The notes under the pieces: model-generated
Databases searched by the model: none
What the model was told of the DNA's origin: nothing
The model's input: only the letters and a program-made list of their open reading frames with translations
DNA from: Streptomyces sindenensis
Lineage (GTDB): Bacteria > Actinomycetota > Actinomycetes > Streptomycetales > Streptomycetaceae
Length of the DNA: 33,054 nucleotides
Direction: 5' to 3'
Assembly: GCF_014649035.1 (NCBI RefSeq)
Contig: NZ_BMSG01000052.1
Span: forward strand, 1 to 33,054
Made by a program: the position numbers and the translations under genes
Shown: one piece after another, positions 1 through 7,737 of the stretch
Numbering within the stretch: the first letter of the stretch is position 1
How the letters are laid out: every line of letters starts with the position of its first letter

Positions 1-216
1 CCGCATGACGTCAATCGCCAAAGCTGTCCTCACACTGGAGCGGCAACGCTGAAGAAGCTCAATGAACTACTGGCGCTGGGGCTGGAGGACGGCGACTACG
101 GCGTCGCCGTGAGCGAACTGGGAATGGAGGTCGAGCCCCCGGCCCCGTTCAGCGCGGAAGGATGGCTCCGGGCGGTGGCGAGCCAGCTCGCGGCGGGCCG
201 ACCCGAGTACGGCTGA
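1..216 (+). CDS. C-terminal end of an unknown protein (partial)
   Basis: The frame is open from the first base and ends at a TGA at 214-216, so the window holds only the last 71 or so residues of a longer gene. The visible part has a short Leu-rich helical stretch (KKLNELLALGLEDGDYG) and an acidic, hydrophobic end (FSAEGWLRAVASQL). Codon use is typical of its neighbours, which supports real coding. I do not recognise the family. It converges on the STAS gene, and a GC-rich hairpin lies between the two. Confidence 0.5.
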   Translation, partial: PHDVNRQSCPHTGAATLKKLNELLALGLEDGDYGVAVSELGMEVEPPAPFSAEGWLRAVASQLAAGRPEYG

Positions 217-233
217 CGCAGCCGGTTTCGGCC

Positions 234-249
234 CGGCGGCAGGCCGCCG
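234..249. terminator. GC-rich hairpin between convergent genes
   Basis: CGGCGGC (234-240) and GCCGCCG (243-249) form a perfect inverted repeat around a very short loop. It lies between the stop codons of two converging genes and has no T-run, which is usual for Streptomyces terminators. It probably works in both directions. Confidence 0.4.
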
Positions 250-251
250 CT

Positions 252-626
252 TCAGGCGCTCAGCGGCCCGCACGCCTCGTCGGTGGCCGACAGCGCGTCG
301 GGGTAGACGTCGAAGAGCCGACGCACGCCGAGCGCGCCGAGCACCTTGTTGACGTGCGAGCCGTCCTCCGCGCCCCGGGCCGGGAGGATCAGCCGCAGTC
401 GGCCGCCGCAGGACTTCATCAGCCGGCGCGAGGCGATCAGCACGCCGACGCCGCTGGAGTCGCAGAAGAACACCTCGGACAGATCGAGCACCACGTCGTG
501 CTGCCCCTCCGCGACCGCGTCGTGGACGGACTGGCGCACGACGGGCGAGGTCACCAGATCGAGTTCACCGCTTATGCGCAGCACGGCCCAGGACCCCTGC
601 TCCGCCTCGTCCACCTTGAGCGTCAC
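252..626 (-). CDS. STAS-domain anti-sigma factor antagonist
   Basis: This is a 124-residue single STAS domain of the SpoIIAA/RsbV type. In that family an unphosphorylated antagonist binds an anti-sigma kinase and frees a sigma factor, and phosphorylation of a conserved Ser inactivates it. The core strand GELDLVTSPVV leads to VVLDLSEVFFCDSSGVGVL, where DSSG at residues 56-59 carries the phosphorylatable Ser (57/58). I chose the GTG at 626 because GAGAGG lies just upstream and the domain begins at once (VTLKVDEAEQ). The frame stays open further upstream, but that extension has no STAS-like sequence. It is divergent from the sigma gene, and no kinase partner is adjacent, so its target is unknown. 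Confidence 0.85.
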   Translation of the reverse strand: MTLKVDEAEQGSWAVLRISGELDLVTSPVVRQSVHDAVAEGQHDVVLDLSEVFFCDSSGVGVLIASRRLMKSCGGRLRLILPARGAEDGSHVNKVLGALGVRRLFDVYPDALSATDEACGPLSA

Positions 627-963
627 GACTGGACCTCTCGTTCCGGGGCTCCCGGCAATCCGGAAGTTTCCGTTCCTCCTCGCGGCTGCCCCACCGCACC
701 CCCATGAAACACCGAAGCGCGCACGAAGGCCCAGGAGGTTTCCGGCGTAAAGGCGCAGTTCGGCCCGTTTTCGCTGGTCGGAGCGGTCAGGGAGGCAGCG
801 GGGCCGAAAATCGACTACCGTCGTCGGCCACGCGCCGCGGGAAGAGAGTTGCTTCAAAGGCGCGTGCACCGCGCACCGGGCGGACTACATTCGGTCCACA
901 CGGGCACAGGGTGCATCACGGAGCTGGGCGGAACGCAGAACAGGGCCGGGGGCTGGGGGGTTC

Positions 964-1557
964 ATGGCGAAGGACACGGCACCCCGCTGGGACCGCAGGA
1001 TGCAGCAGAGGCTGGCCCGCGGTGAGGCGGCTGCCCTCGGCGAGCTCTACGACCGGTTCGCGGCCCTCGTCCACAGCCAGGCGCACCGGATGCTCGACGA
1101 CGAGGACGCCGCCGACCTGGTGACCCGCGAGGTCTTCGCCCAGGTCTGGGAGAACCCCGAGGCGTACGACCCGAAGCAGGGCTCGATGCGTTCCTGGGTG
1201 GCCCGCCTCACCCACCGCCGGTCCGTCCAGCGGCTGCGGCACGCCGCGGCCTCCCGTTACGAGACGGAGCACGGCGAGGGCGCGGTGCCCGACCCGGAGG
1301 AGCTGGAGCGGCGGGTGCGCAGCGCCACGTCCGCCGCCCGTGCCGACTACATCGTCTCCTCGATGCCCGTACCCCTGCGGGAGGCCCTGGAGCTGGCGTA
1401 CATCCACCGGCGGGACTACCGGCAGACCGCCGCCGATCTGGGGGTCACCGAGGACGAGGCGCGCCGTCGGCTCCGGCTGGGGCTCCAGCTGCTCTCCACG
1501 GCGAGCGCCCGCCCGCTCGAAGGGTCGGCGCCACCCGGTTACGGACGGGTCCGGTGA
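964..1557 (+). CDS. ECF-type RNA polymerase sigma factor
   Basis: This 197-residue protein has the size and two-domain layout of an extracytoplasmic-function sigma factor. Region 2 spans about residues 20-95 (GELYDRFAALVHSQAHRML, then a helix ending in SWVARLTHRRSVQRLRH). Region 4 spans about 125-180 (PLREALELAYIHRRDYRQTA followed by the recognition helix). The ATG follows a G-rich ribosome-binding region (GGGGGG). Its TGA overlaps the GTG of the next gene as GTGA, a sign of translational coupling to its presumed anti-sigma factor. About 340 bases separate it from the divergent STAS gene; I saw no convincing consensus promoter there. Confidence 0.88.
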   Translation: MAKDTAPRWDRRMQQRLARGEAAALGELYDRFAALVHSQAHRMLDDEDAADLVTREVFAQVWENPEAYDPKQGSMRSWVARLTHRRSVQRLRHAAASRYETEHGEGAVPDPEELERRVRSATSAARADYIVSSMPVPLREALELAYIHRRDYRQTAADLGVTEDEARRRLRLGLQLLSTASARPLEGSAPPGYGRVR

Positions 1558-3047
1558 ACGGCGACGGACGCGAGAGCGAGGGTGGCGAGGAGGTGCGCGG
1601 CGCCCGGCGGATACCGGGCCCGCGCGGGGCGGCGGACGACCTCGACCTGGCGTCCGTCCCGCTGCCTCCCCTGCCGCCGCCCGGCGGGACCGCCCCGGAC
1701 GAAGCCGTCCCGGACCAGTCGGCCCCGAAGCCGGAGCGGAATGAACCCGAGCCTCCGGCCGCGAAGCCTGAGCGGGACGAGCCCGAGCCTCCGGCCGCGG
1801 AACCGGAGCCGGAGGAATCCGAGCCTCCGGCCGCGGAACCGGTTCCCGGCCCCGGCCCCGACCTCGCCCCGGCCCCCGGGCCGGACGCGGCCGACGGCGG
1901 GCCGGCGGACCGCTCCCCGGAGCCCTTCGTGAGCTCCGCCCCGGTCGACCTCCCCCACCAGGTCCTCAAGGCCCTCCTCGGCGCCTGGGCGCTGTCCGCC
2001 TGCTCGGCGGAGGAGACTGCCGCCGTGGAGGACCACCTCACGGGGTGCGCCCCGTGCGCGGACGAGGCACTGCGGCTGCGGGACGCGGTGGGGCTGCTGC
2101 ACACCGACGGCTCGCTGGACCTCGACCCGACGCTCCGCACCCGGGTACTGGACGGCTGCTTCGGCCGCCGCCCGGCCCGGATACCGGTGCCGGAGTGGGC
2201 CGCCCCGTACGACGCCGAGACCGCCCGGCTCGACGCGCTGCTCCGGGACATCGGGGACTCCGAGTGGCACGCCCCGGTGCGGCTCCAGTGGTTCGAGGAG
2301 GAGCGCCAGGTCAGCCGCCGGACCTCGGTCGCCGGGGTGATCGGACATCTGATGGCCGTCGACGGGCTGCTGTCCGCCGCGCTCGGGCTCGACGACCCGC
2401 TCGACGGCGGCGGGGCACCGCTGGACCCCACCGAGCGGACCGAGACGTACTGGTCGGCGACGCGCCGGCCGCCCACCCGGGCCGTCCGTGAGCCCTGGCG
2501 CGCCCAGAGCCACGAGCTGATCCGTACGGCGTCCTTCGCCGGGCGCAACGTCGCCGAGACGTCCGTCTCCTACGGTGCCTTCGCCCTGCCGCTCCAGGAC
2601 GCGGCCCTGGACCGGGCGTTCGAGTGCTGGGTGCACGGCGGGGACATCGCCGACGCCGTCGACTACCCGTACCCGGCCCCGTCCGCGGCCCATCTGCACC
2701 GGATGATCGACCTGGCGGCCCGGATGCTGCCCGGCGCCCTCGCGGGCCGCCGCGGCACCGGGCTGGCCGGGCCGGCGAAGGACCTGGTCACGGCCGGGGC
2801 GCCGGGCCGCTCGCTCCATCTGGAGATCGAGGGCCACGGCGGAGGCGACTGGTACATCGCGTTGGACTCCCCCGCCGCCGTCGGCGCGCCCGAGCGGGCG
2901 GTGGCACAGGTCGCGCTGGACGGGGTGGAGTTCTGCCGGCTCGTGGCGGGCCACATCTCGCCGGTGGAAGCGGCGGCGGGCCAGGAGGGCGACCGCGAGG
3001 CCATCCGCGACGTGCTGTTCGCGGCGGCCTCGCTCAGTCGACTCTGA
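1554..3047 (+). CDS. Zinc-finger anti-sigma factor with MDMPI-like domain
   Basis: This 497-residue protein is most likely the anti-sigma partner of the coupled upstream sigma factor. Residues 1-130 are a disordered Pro/Glu/Ala-rich region with a 12-residue unit (EPEPPAAKPERD-like) repeated three times. Residues 140-180 form a ZAS-type zinc-binding anti-sigma motif with C150, H161, C165 and C168 (H-x3-C-x2-C). From about 215 the sequence resembles the mycothiol-dependent maleylpyruvate isomerase N-terminal (DinB-like) fold, with GVIGHLMAVDGLLSAALGL and a later WVHGGDIADAV. No membrane segment is visible, so it should be cytoplasmic. The GTG start overlaps the sigma stop by four bases. The ligand of the MDMPI-like domain is unknown. 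Confidence 0.8.
   Translation: MNGDGRESEGGEEVRGARRIPGPRGAADDLDLASVPLPPLPPPGGTAPDEAVPDQSAPKPERNEPEPPAAKPERDEPEPPAAEPEPEESEPPAAEPVPGPGPDLAPAPGPDAADGGPADRSPEPFVSSAPVDLPHQVLKALLGAWALSACSAEETAAVEDHLTGCAPCADEALRLRDAVGLLHTDGSLDLDPTLRTRVLDGCFGRRPARIPVPEWAAPYDAETARLDALLRDIGDSEWHAPVRLQWFEEERQVSRRTSVAGVIGHLMAVDGLLSAALGLDDPLDGGGAPLDPTERTETYWSATRRPPTRAVREPWRAQSHELIRTASFAGRNVAETSVSYGAFALPLQDAALDRAFECWVHGGDIADAVDYPYPAPSAAHLHRMIDLAARMLPGALAGRRGTGLAGPAKDLVTAGAPGRSLHLEIEGHGGGDWYIALDSPAAVGAPERAVAQVALDGVEFCRLVAGHISPVEAAAGQEGDREAIRDVLFAAASLSRL
1749..1835 (+). repeat. Three-copy 36-bp in-frame coding repeat
   Basis: GAGCCTCCGGCCGCG recurs exactly at 1749, 1785 and 1821, a 36-base period equal to 12 codons. The repeat lengthens the disordered N-terminal arm of the anti-sigma factor without shifting frame, so strains could differ in copy number. 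Confidence 0.75.
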
Positions 3048-3123
3048 AGCCCCGCTCAGCCGGCTCCGAAACCGGGCCGGGCGTCTCAGCCGGCTGTCCA
3101 CCCGGCCCCGGCGGGCCGCGCCG

Positions 3124-4020
3124 CTACGCGAAGATCACCGTGCGGCGGCCGTTGAGCAGGATGCGCCGCTCCGCGTGCCACTTCACCGCGCGCGCCAGCG
3201 CCTGGCACTCCACGTCCCGGCCGATGGCCACCAGCTGGTCGGGGGTCACGTCGTGGCCGACGCGCTCGACCTCCTGCTCGATGATCGGGCCCTCGTCGAG
3301 GTCGGCGGTGACATAGTGCGCGGTCGCGCCGATCAGCTTCACGCCCCGGGCGTGCGCCTGGTGGTAGGGCTTGGCGCCCTTGAAGCTCGGCAGGAACGAG
3401 TGGTGGATGTTGATGATCCGGCCGCTGAGCTGCTTGCACAGGTCGTCGGAGAGGACCTGCATGTAGCGGGCCAGGACCACCAGCTCGACGTTCTCCTCGC
3501 GGACCAGCTCCAGCAGCGCCGCCTCCGCCTCCGGCTTGTTGTCCTTCGTCACCGGGAGGTGCCGGAAGGGGATGCCGTACGAGGCGACGAGCTCGGCGAA
3601 GTCGGTGTGGTTGGAGACGACGGCCACGATCTCGACCGGCAGCGCGCCGGTACGGGACCGGAACAGCAGGTCGTTGAGGCAGTGGCCGAACTTGCTGACC
3701 ATCAGCACGACCCGCATGCGCTCCGCGGACCGGTGGATCTGCCACTCCATCCGGAAGGCCTCGCCGATCGCGGCGAAGCTGGCGCGCAGCTTGTCCACGG
3801 TCACCGTGGCATCCGCCGAGAAGTGGACGCGCATGAAGAACAGACCCGTGTCGTGGTCCCCGAACTGCTGGCTGTCCTCGATGTTGCAGCCGGTCATGAA
3901 GAGATAGCTGGACACGGCGTGCACGATGCCCTGTTTGTCGGGGCAGGAGAGCGTGAGGACGTACTGCTCGGTCGCGGCGGCGTCCGGGATGGCGGCGGAG
4001 GCGGGCTGTGGCGCGGTCAT
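3124..4020 (-). CDS. purU: Formyltetrahydrofolate deformylase
   Basis: The enzyme hydrolyses 10-formyl-tetrahydrofolate to formate and tetrahydrofolate, supplying formate and balancing one-carbon pools in the cytoplasm. The 298-residue length matches the family. An N-terminal ACT domain (YVLTLSCPDKQGIVHAVSSY, about 15-90) is followed by a formyltransferase-type domain with the catalytic set in IINIHHSFLPSFKGAKPY (Asn, His) and DLDEGPIIEQE (Asp). I chose the ATG at 4020. A GTG at 4038 in the same frame adds six residues, and neither start has a well-spaced ribosome-binding site (an AAGG abuts the ATG). It runs in the same direction as, and closely follows, the SCO4402-type gene. Confidence 0.95.
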   Translation of the reverse strand: MTAPQPASAAIPDAAATEQYVLTLSCPDKQGIVHAVSSYLFMTGCNIEDSQQFGDHDTGLFFMRVHFSADATVTVDKLRASFAAIGEAFRMEWQIHRSAERMRVVLMVSKFGHCLNDLLFRSRTGALPVEIVAVVSNHTDFAELVASYGIPFRHLPVTKDNKPEAEAALLELVREENVELVVLARYMQVLSDDLCKQLSGRIINIHHSFLPSFKGAKPYHQAHARGVKLIGATAHYVTADLDEGPIIEQEVERVGHDVTPDQLVAIGRDVECQALARAVKWHAERRILLNGRRTVIFA

Positions 4021-4048
4021 CCTTGTAGCGTGCCACACCCGGCCGGTG

Positions 4049-4546
4049 CTAGGCGGCCCTGGTCATGATGCGGATGACGTCCAGCGAGCGGGGCGGTATG
4101 TCCGGATCCTCCGCGTCGTTGGTGGTGAGCATCACATGGGCCTCGCGGGCCGCGTGGACGGCCTCGGGCCAGCCGTGGTGCTCCAGATAGGCGGAGACGG
4201 GGGCGTCCGCGCCGACCTGGTGCATGATCCGCAGCACCCGCAGGGCGGCGGCGTCCACGGCGGCGGCCTCGGCGGAGTCCCTGAATATGGTGCCGATGTA
4301 CTTCTCGGCGGACCAGTTGTCGAGCCAGGTGTCCTCGACCAGGCGGTACACGGCGTCGGTGACGTCCCCGTACCCCTCCCGGCCGGCGAGCCAGCACTCG
4401 TGGTGGAAGACGGGGTCGGAGAGCATGTGCAGCGCCGAGCGCACGTTGGTGCGCCAGCGCCACCACGGCATGTCAGTGAGCGGCATGCCGCCCATGGTGG
4501 AGGAGCGACGGCCGCGACGGGAAGAGTTCTCCGAACCTTGCTGCAC
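4049..4546 (-). CDS. SCO4402-type conserved protein of unknown function
   Basis: Up to 165 residues, rich in Trp, His and acidic residues (DMPWWRWRTNVRSALHML, EKYIGTIFRDSAEAAAVDAAALRVL). It appears all-helical, with no signal peptide or membrane span. I recall this family beside purU in Streptomyces (SCO4402 in S. coelicolor), so the pairing looks conserved. The start is uncertain: the frame opens with GTG at 4546, but the conserved sequence begins around MGGMPLTDMPWW, so ATG at 4495 or 4486 is as likely. The gap to purU is about 30 bases, suggesting one transcript. No function can be assigned from sequence. Confidence 0.8.
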   Translation of the reverse strand: MQQGSENSSRRGRRSSTMGGMPLTDMPWWRWRTNVRSALHMLSDPVFHHECWLAGREGYGDVTDAVYRLVEDTWLDNWSAEKYIGTIFRDSAEAAAVDAAALRVLRIMHQVGADAPVSAYLEHHGWPEAVHAAREAHVMLTTNDAEDPDIPPRSLDVIRIMTRAA

Positions 4547-4668
4547 GGTGCTCGATCGTACGTTCCTTCACCGCGCCTCCGCACGGGCCCCCGCAATTCA
4601 CCTGGACGTCACCGAGCGTTGAGGACGGCACACCGCGCCGTTACCCCGGGCCCGGAAGGGTCCTTGCC

Positions 4669-5940
4669 ATGACCGGACGGCGACGCCCCACCCTTCCCCG
4701 CTCCTTCCCGGGCGTTATCAGCGCGGCGGCGGCGGGGGCGCTTCTGCTGTCCGGCTGCGGCGTGCTCCCTGGAACCACGGGGGGATCCAGGGAGCCCGTC
4801 ACCGTGATGACCTGGGCCCCCGACCGGTCCGAGGACATCAACGCGGTGAAGATGGCCGGGGTGCCCGCGATGGCGCAGACGTACGCCCGCTGGGTCAACG
4901 ACACCGGCGGCATCGACGGGCGCGAGCTGCGGGTGATCGTCTGCGACGAGGGCGACACGTCGATCGGCGCCGAGCGGTGCGCGCGGGAGGCCGTCGACAA
5001 GAAGGTGGCCGCCGTCGTCGGTTCGTACAGCCGCCACGGGCAGAGCTTCATGCCGGCGCTGGAGGCGGGCGGCGTCCCGTACATCGGCGGGTACGGCGCC
5101 TCCACCGAGGAGTTCAGCAGCTACCTCTCCTACCCGGTCAACGGCGGCCAGTCGGCTCTGCTGGCGGGCCACGGGCAGCAGTTGGGCGGCAGTTGCACCC
5201 GGGTCTCGCTGGTGCGGCCCGACTCGATCGGCGGCGACGGCATGCCGCCGCTCCTCAACAACGGGCTGCTGGCCGCGAACCGGCCCGCCTCGACCGACAT
5301 CCTGGCCCCGCTGGACGCCACGTCCTACGACGAGCAGGCCACGCAGGCGCTGGAGCGGTCCGGCGGCGGCTGTGTGACGGCGGTGCTGGGCGCCCGTACG
5401 GAGACGTTCTTCGACTCCTTCCGCCGGCTGGAGCCGGACGGCGAGCAGGTCAGGATCTCCTCCGTGCTGGGCAGCGTCAACCAGCCGCTCATCGACCGCA
5501 CGGGCGGCCGGAACAGCCCGTTCGAGGGCGCCTACGTCACCGGCTGGTACCCCGACGCGAAGAACTCCCGCTGGCAGCAGATGCGCGACGTGATCGAGAA
5601 GTACGCCTTCGGGGACAACCGCATCGACCCGGACGACACCACCGTCCAGACGACCTGGATCGCGTACACCGCGCTGCGGGCGGCCGTCCGGGCGATCGGT
5701 GACGAGACCGTCACCCCGGGCCGGGTCGTGGCCACGCTCAACGGGGGCGTCGAGGTCGACACCGGCGGGCTGACCCCGACGCTCCGCTGGCGCTTCAAGG
5801 ACCTCGTCGGCACGTTGAACTACCCGCGCATCGTCAACACCAAGGTGACGTTCCAGGTGGTCCGCGAGGGCCGCCTCACCGCCCAGCGGAAGGGCTTCGT
5901 GGATGTCGCGGACGCCCTGACGGACGCCCCGCGCAGCTGA
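4669..5940 (+). CDS. ABC-type substrate-binding lipoprotein (Leu/Ile/Val-BP fold)
   Basis: A 423-residue predicted lipoprotein. A basic N-terminus and hydrophobic stretch end in the lipobox LLSGC, with Cys30 the lipidated residue. The mature part resembles type I periplasmic-binding proteins of the branched-chain amino-acid class: MAQTYARWVNDTGGIDGREL and GAERCAREAVDKKVAAVVGSY, then a second lobe with EGAYVTGWYPDA. No permease or ATPase gene is adjacent, so it may be an orphan binding protein or a sensor rather than part of a complete importer. The ATG follows GGAAGGG at a reasonable distance. It is divergent from the SCO4402-type gene. The ligand is unknown. Confidence 0.87.
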   Translation: MTGRRRPTLPRSFPGVISAAAAGALLLSGCGVLPGTTGGSREPVTVMTWAPDRSEDINAVKMAGVPAMAQTYARWVNDTGGIDGRELRVIVCDEGDTSIGAERCAREAVDKKVAAVVGSYSRHGQSFMPALEAGGVPYIGGYGASTEEFSSYLSYPVNGGQSALLAGHGQQLGGSCTRVSLVRPDSIGGDGMPPLLNNGLLAANRPASTDILAPLDATSYDEQATQALERSGGGCVTAVLGARTETFFDSFRRLEPDGEQVRISSVLGSVNQPLIDRTGGRNSPFEGAYVTGWYPDAKNSRWQQMRDVIEKYAFGDNRIDPDDTTVQTTWIAYTALRAAVRAIGDETVTPGRVVATLNGGVEVDTGGLTPTLRWRFKDLVGTLNYPRIVNTKVTFQVVREGRLTAQRKGFVDVADALTDAPRS

Positions 5941-5962
5941 AGCCCTCCCGCGCGGGCCGGGG

Positions 5963-7525
5963 TCAGAGCTCCGTGTAGGCGTGCTTCGTGAGGCCGTACT
6001 TCACCGCGATCGCGTTCCAGAGCCTGGACGCCTCGCGCTTGGCCTCGGTGGCCACCCCGCTCTGGTTGTTGCCCTTGGCCGCCTCGTTGGTCGTCCGGGC
6101 CTTGCCGCCCTTGCAGACGTGCTTCTGCTTCTTGGCCTGCCGCGCCCAGGTGGCGTAGTGGTCGTCGGCCGCCGCCGATGCCTTCCACGCCCGGTTCAGC
6201 GCGGCCGTCAGCTCCGCGTGCCGCGGGAGCTTGTCCACGGTCAGCCCCTGGAGGCGGGTCACCAGGTCGCGGCGCTGCTGGGCGGCGCCCCGGAGATCGG
6301 CGTCCGCCCGGTCCAGGTCCTTGCAGGACTTGATCTTCTCGACCGCGCTGATCACCGCGGCCCGGCTGTTGTTGCTGTCGGCCAGCAGCTTGTCCAGCGC
6401 CTCGGCCTGCGGCTTCGCCGGATCGACCGCCGCCTTCTCGGTGGGCTCCGCCTCGGCCGGTGAACTCTGCGCGGCGACCGGCCGCTTGTCGTTCTCGCCG
6501 GAGTCGTCGCCGCCGCTCATCAGCGCGCCGGCGCCGAGTCCGATGACCGCGCAGCCGACGACGACCGCCGCGATCAGCGGAATGTGCGCGGACCGCCGGC
6601 GCGGGGCCTCACCGCTCTGCTGCGGTACGGGCCCGTCGTCCTCCGCGCGGCTCTGGAAGCCCTGGAGGCCCGACTGGTAGCCGGCGGGCGCCTGCGGCGG
6701 CAACTGGCCGCCCGGGGACGGGTGCTGGGGCTGCTGGGGCTGGTGGCCCTGCTGCCCGTACGCGGACGGGGGCTGCTGCCCCGCGTCGAACCGCGGCATC
6801 TGCTGCGTGGCGCCCGCCGGTTCCTCGCTGCGGAACAGGTTGTCGAACTCCGCGGGCGGCTGCCGGTCCCCCGGCGCGCCCGGCCTGATCCCGTACGGGG
6901 CTCCGCCCGGCACCGGGGGTATGTACTGGGTCGCGTCGGCGTCCCCGCCGCCCGGCTGCGGCCCCACGGGCCCCGGCCCGCCCGGGACGGGCGCGATGTA
7001 CTGCGTGGCGTCCGCGTCCCCGCCCGGAACCCCCTGGCCGCCCGGAGCCCCCTGCCCGGCCTCCGGCGGCAGCGGCTGCGCGTACGGGAGCGGCTGGGAC
7101 GGGGACGGGGGCTGGTGCTGCTGGTCGTGCTGGGGCTGGGGCTGCTGGTACTGCGGCTGGTACGCCCCGGGCTGCTGCGGCTGCTCGTAGGAGCCGGGCT
7201 GCTGGGGTTGCTGGTACGCCCCGGGCTGCTGGTACGTCTCCGGGCCCGGCGCCTGCTGCACGGGCGGCAGGGGCTGCGCCTGCGGGTAGCCGTAGCCCCC
7301 CTGCGCCTGCTGGTCCGGCTGCGGCGCCCCGGCGGACTGCGGCCCCCAGGCCTGCCCCCACGGCTGACCGCCCGCGGGAGCGCCCTGCCCGTCCTGCCCG
7401 GCCGGGGGCGCCCCCGGGGTCCAGGCGGCTCCGCCGTCGGCGGGCAGCACGACGCCCTCGTGCGCGGGTCGTGCGGCGGGGAGCTGATGCTCGCCGCCCT
7501 GTCCGCCCTGTCCGCTCTGCGTCAC
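5963..7525 (-). CDS. Pro/Gln-rich single-pass membrane protein
   Basis: A 520-residue protein of unknown function. Residues 1-310 are a disordered, presumably cytoplasmic arm rich in Gly, Pro and Gln, with QQPGAYQQPQQPGSYEQP-type repeats and two near-identical DADATQYI(A/P)PVPGG motifs. One membrane span (IPLIAAVVVGCAVIGLGAGAL, about 314-337) follows. The outer C-terminal domain (about 365-520) is helical and charged, with just two Cys (about 401 and 471) that could form a disulfide. The GTG start has a good TAGGAG site upstream. The layout suggests a signalling or envelope-associated protein, with the ATQYI motifs as possible kinase or FHA-domain targets (inference). Confidence 0.75.
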   Translation of the reverse strand: MTQSGQGGQGGEHQLPAARPAHEGVVLPADGGAAWTPGAPPAGQDGQGAPAGGQPWGQAWGPQSAGAPQPDQQAQGGYGYPQAQPLPPVQQAPGPETYQQPGAYQQPQQPGSYEQPQQPGAYQPQYQQPQPQHDQQHQPPSPSQPLPYAQPLPPEAGQGAPGGQGVPGGDADATQYIAPVPGGPGPVGPQPGGGDADATQYIPPVPGGAPYGIRPGAPGDRQPPAEFDNLFRSEEPAGATQQMPRFDAGQQPPSAYGQQGHQPQQPQHPSPGGQLPPQAPAGYQSGLQGFQSRAEDDGPVPQQSGEAPRRRSAHIPLIAAVVVGCAVIGLGAGALMSGGDDSGENDKRPVAAQSSPAEAEPTEKAAVDPAKPQAEALDKLLADSNNSRAAVISAVEKIKSCKDLDRADADLRGAAQQRRDLVTRLQGLTVDKLPRHAELTAALNRAWKASAAADDHYATWARQAKKQKHVCKGGKARTTNEAAKGNNQSGVATEAKREASRLWNAIAVKYGLTKHAYTEL

Positions 7526-7685
7526 CGGGACTCCTACGTGTGAACCTACGGAATCGTCGGCTCACGCTATCGGGTGGTCGCCCGCCTCCGCCAAGCGCGT
7601 GGTGCCCCTCACCACCCCTTCACAGGGTGGGTAACATCCCGCGGCCCGGTGACGCTGTTATGGGGCCGGACCGCCGCGCCGGGTC

Positions 7686-7712
7686 TCCGGGCCGCTCCGA
7701 AAGCGGCCCGGA
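7686..7712 (-). terminator. Strong hairpin downstream of the TPR regulator gene
   Basis: TCCGGGCCGCT (7686-7696) and AGCGGCCCGGA (7702-7712) are perfect 11-base complements around a 5-base loop. The hairpin lies about 25 bases past the stop of the leftward regulator gene and before the next leftward gene, as expected of an intrinsic terminator without a T-run. Confidence 0.7.
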
Positions 7713-7737
7713 CCACCCCGGACGACCACCTGATTCC

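Noticed and set aside
4619..4646. TTGAGG/TTACCC as a promoter for the lipoprotein gene
   Set aside because: Spacing is 16 and the -10 lacks the TAnnnT pattern; too weak to list.
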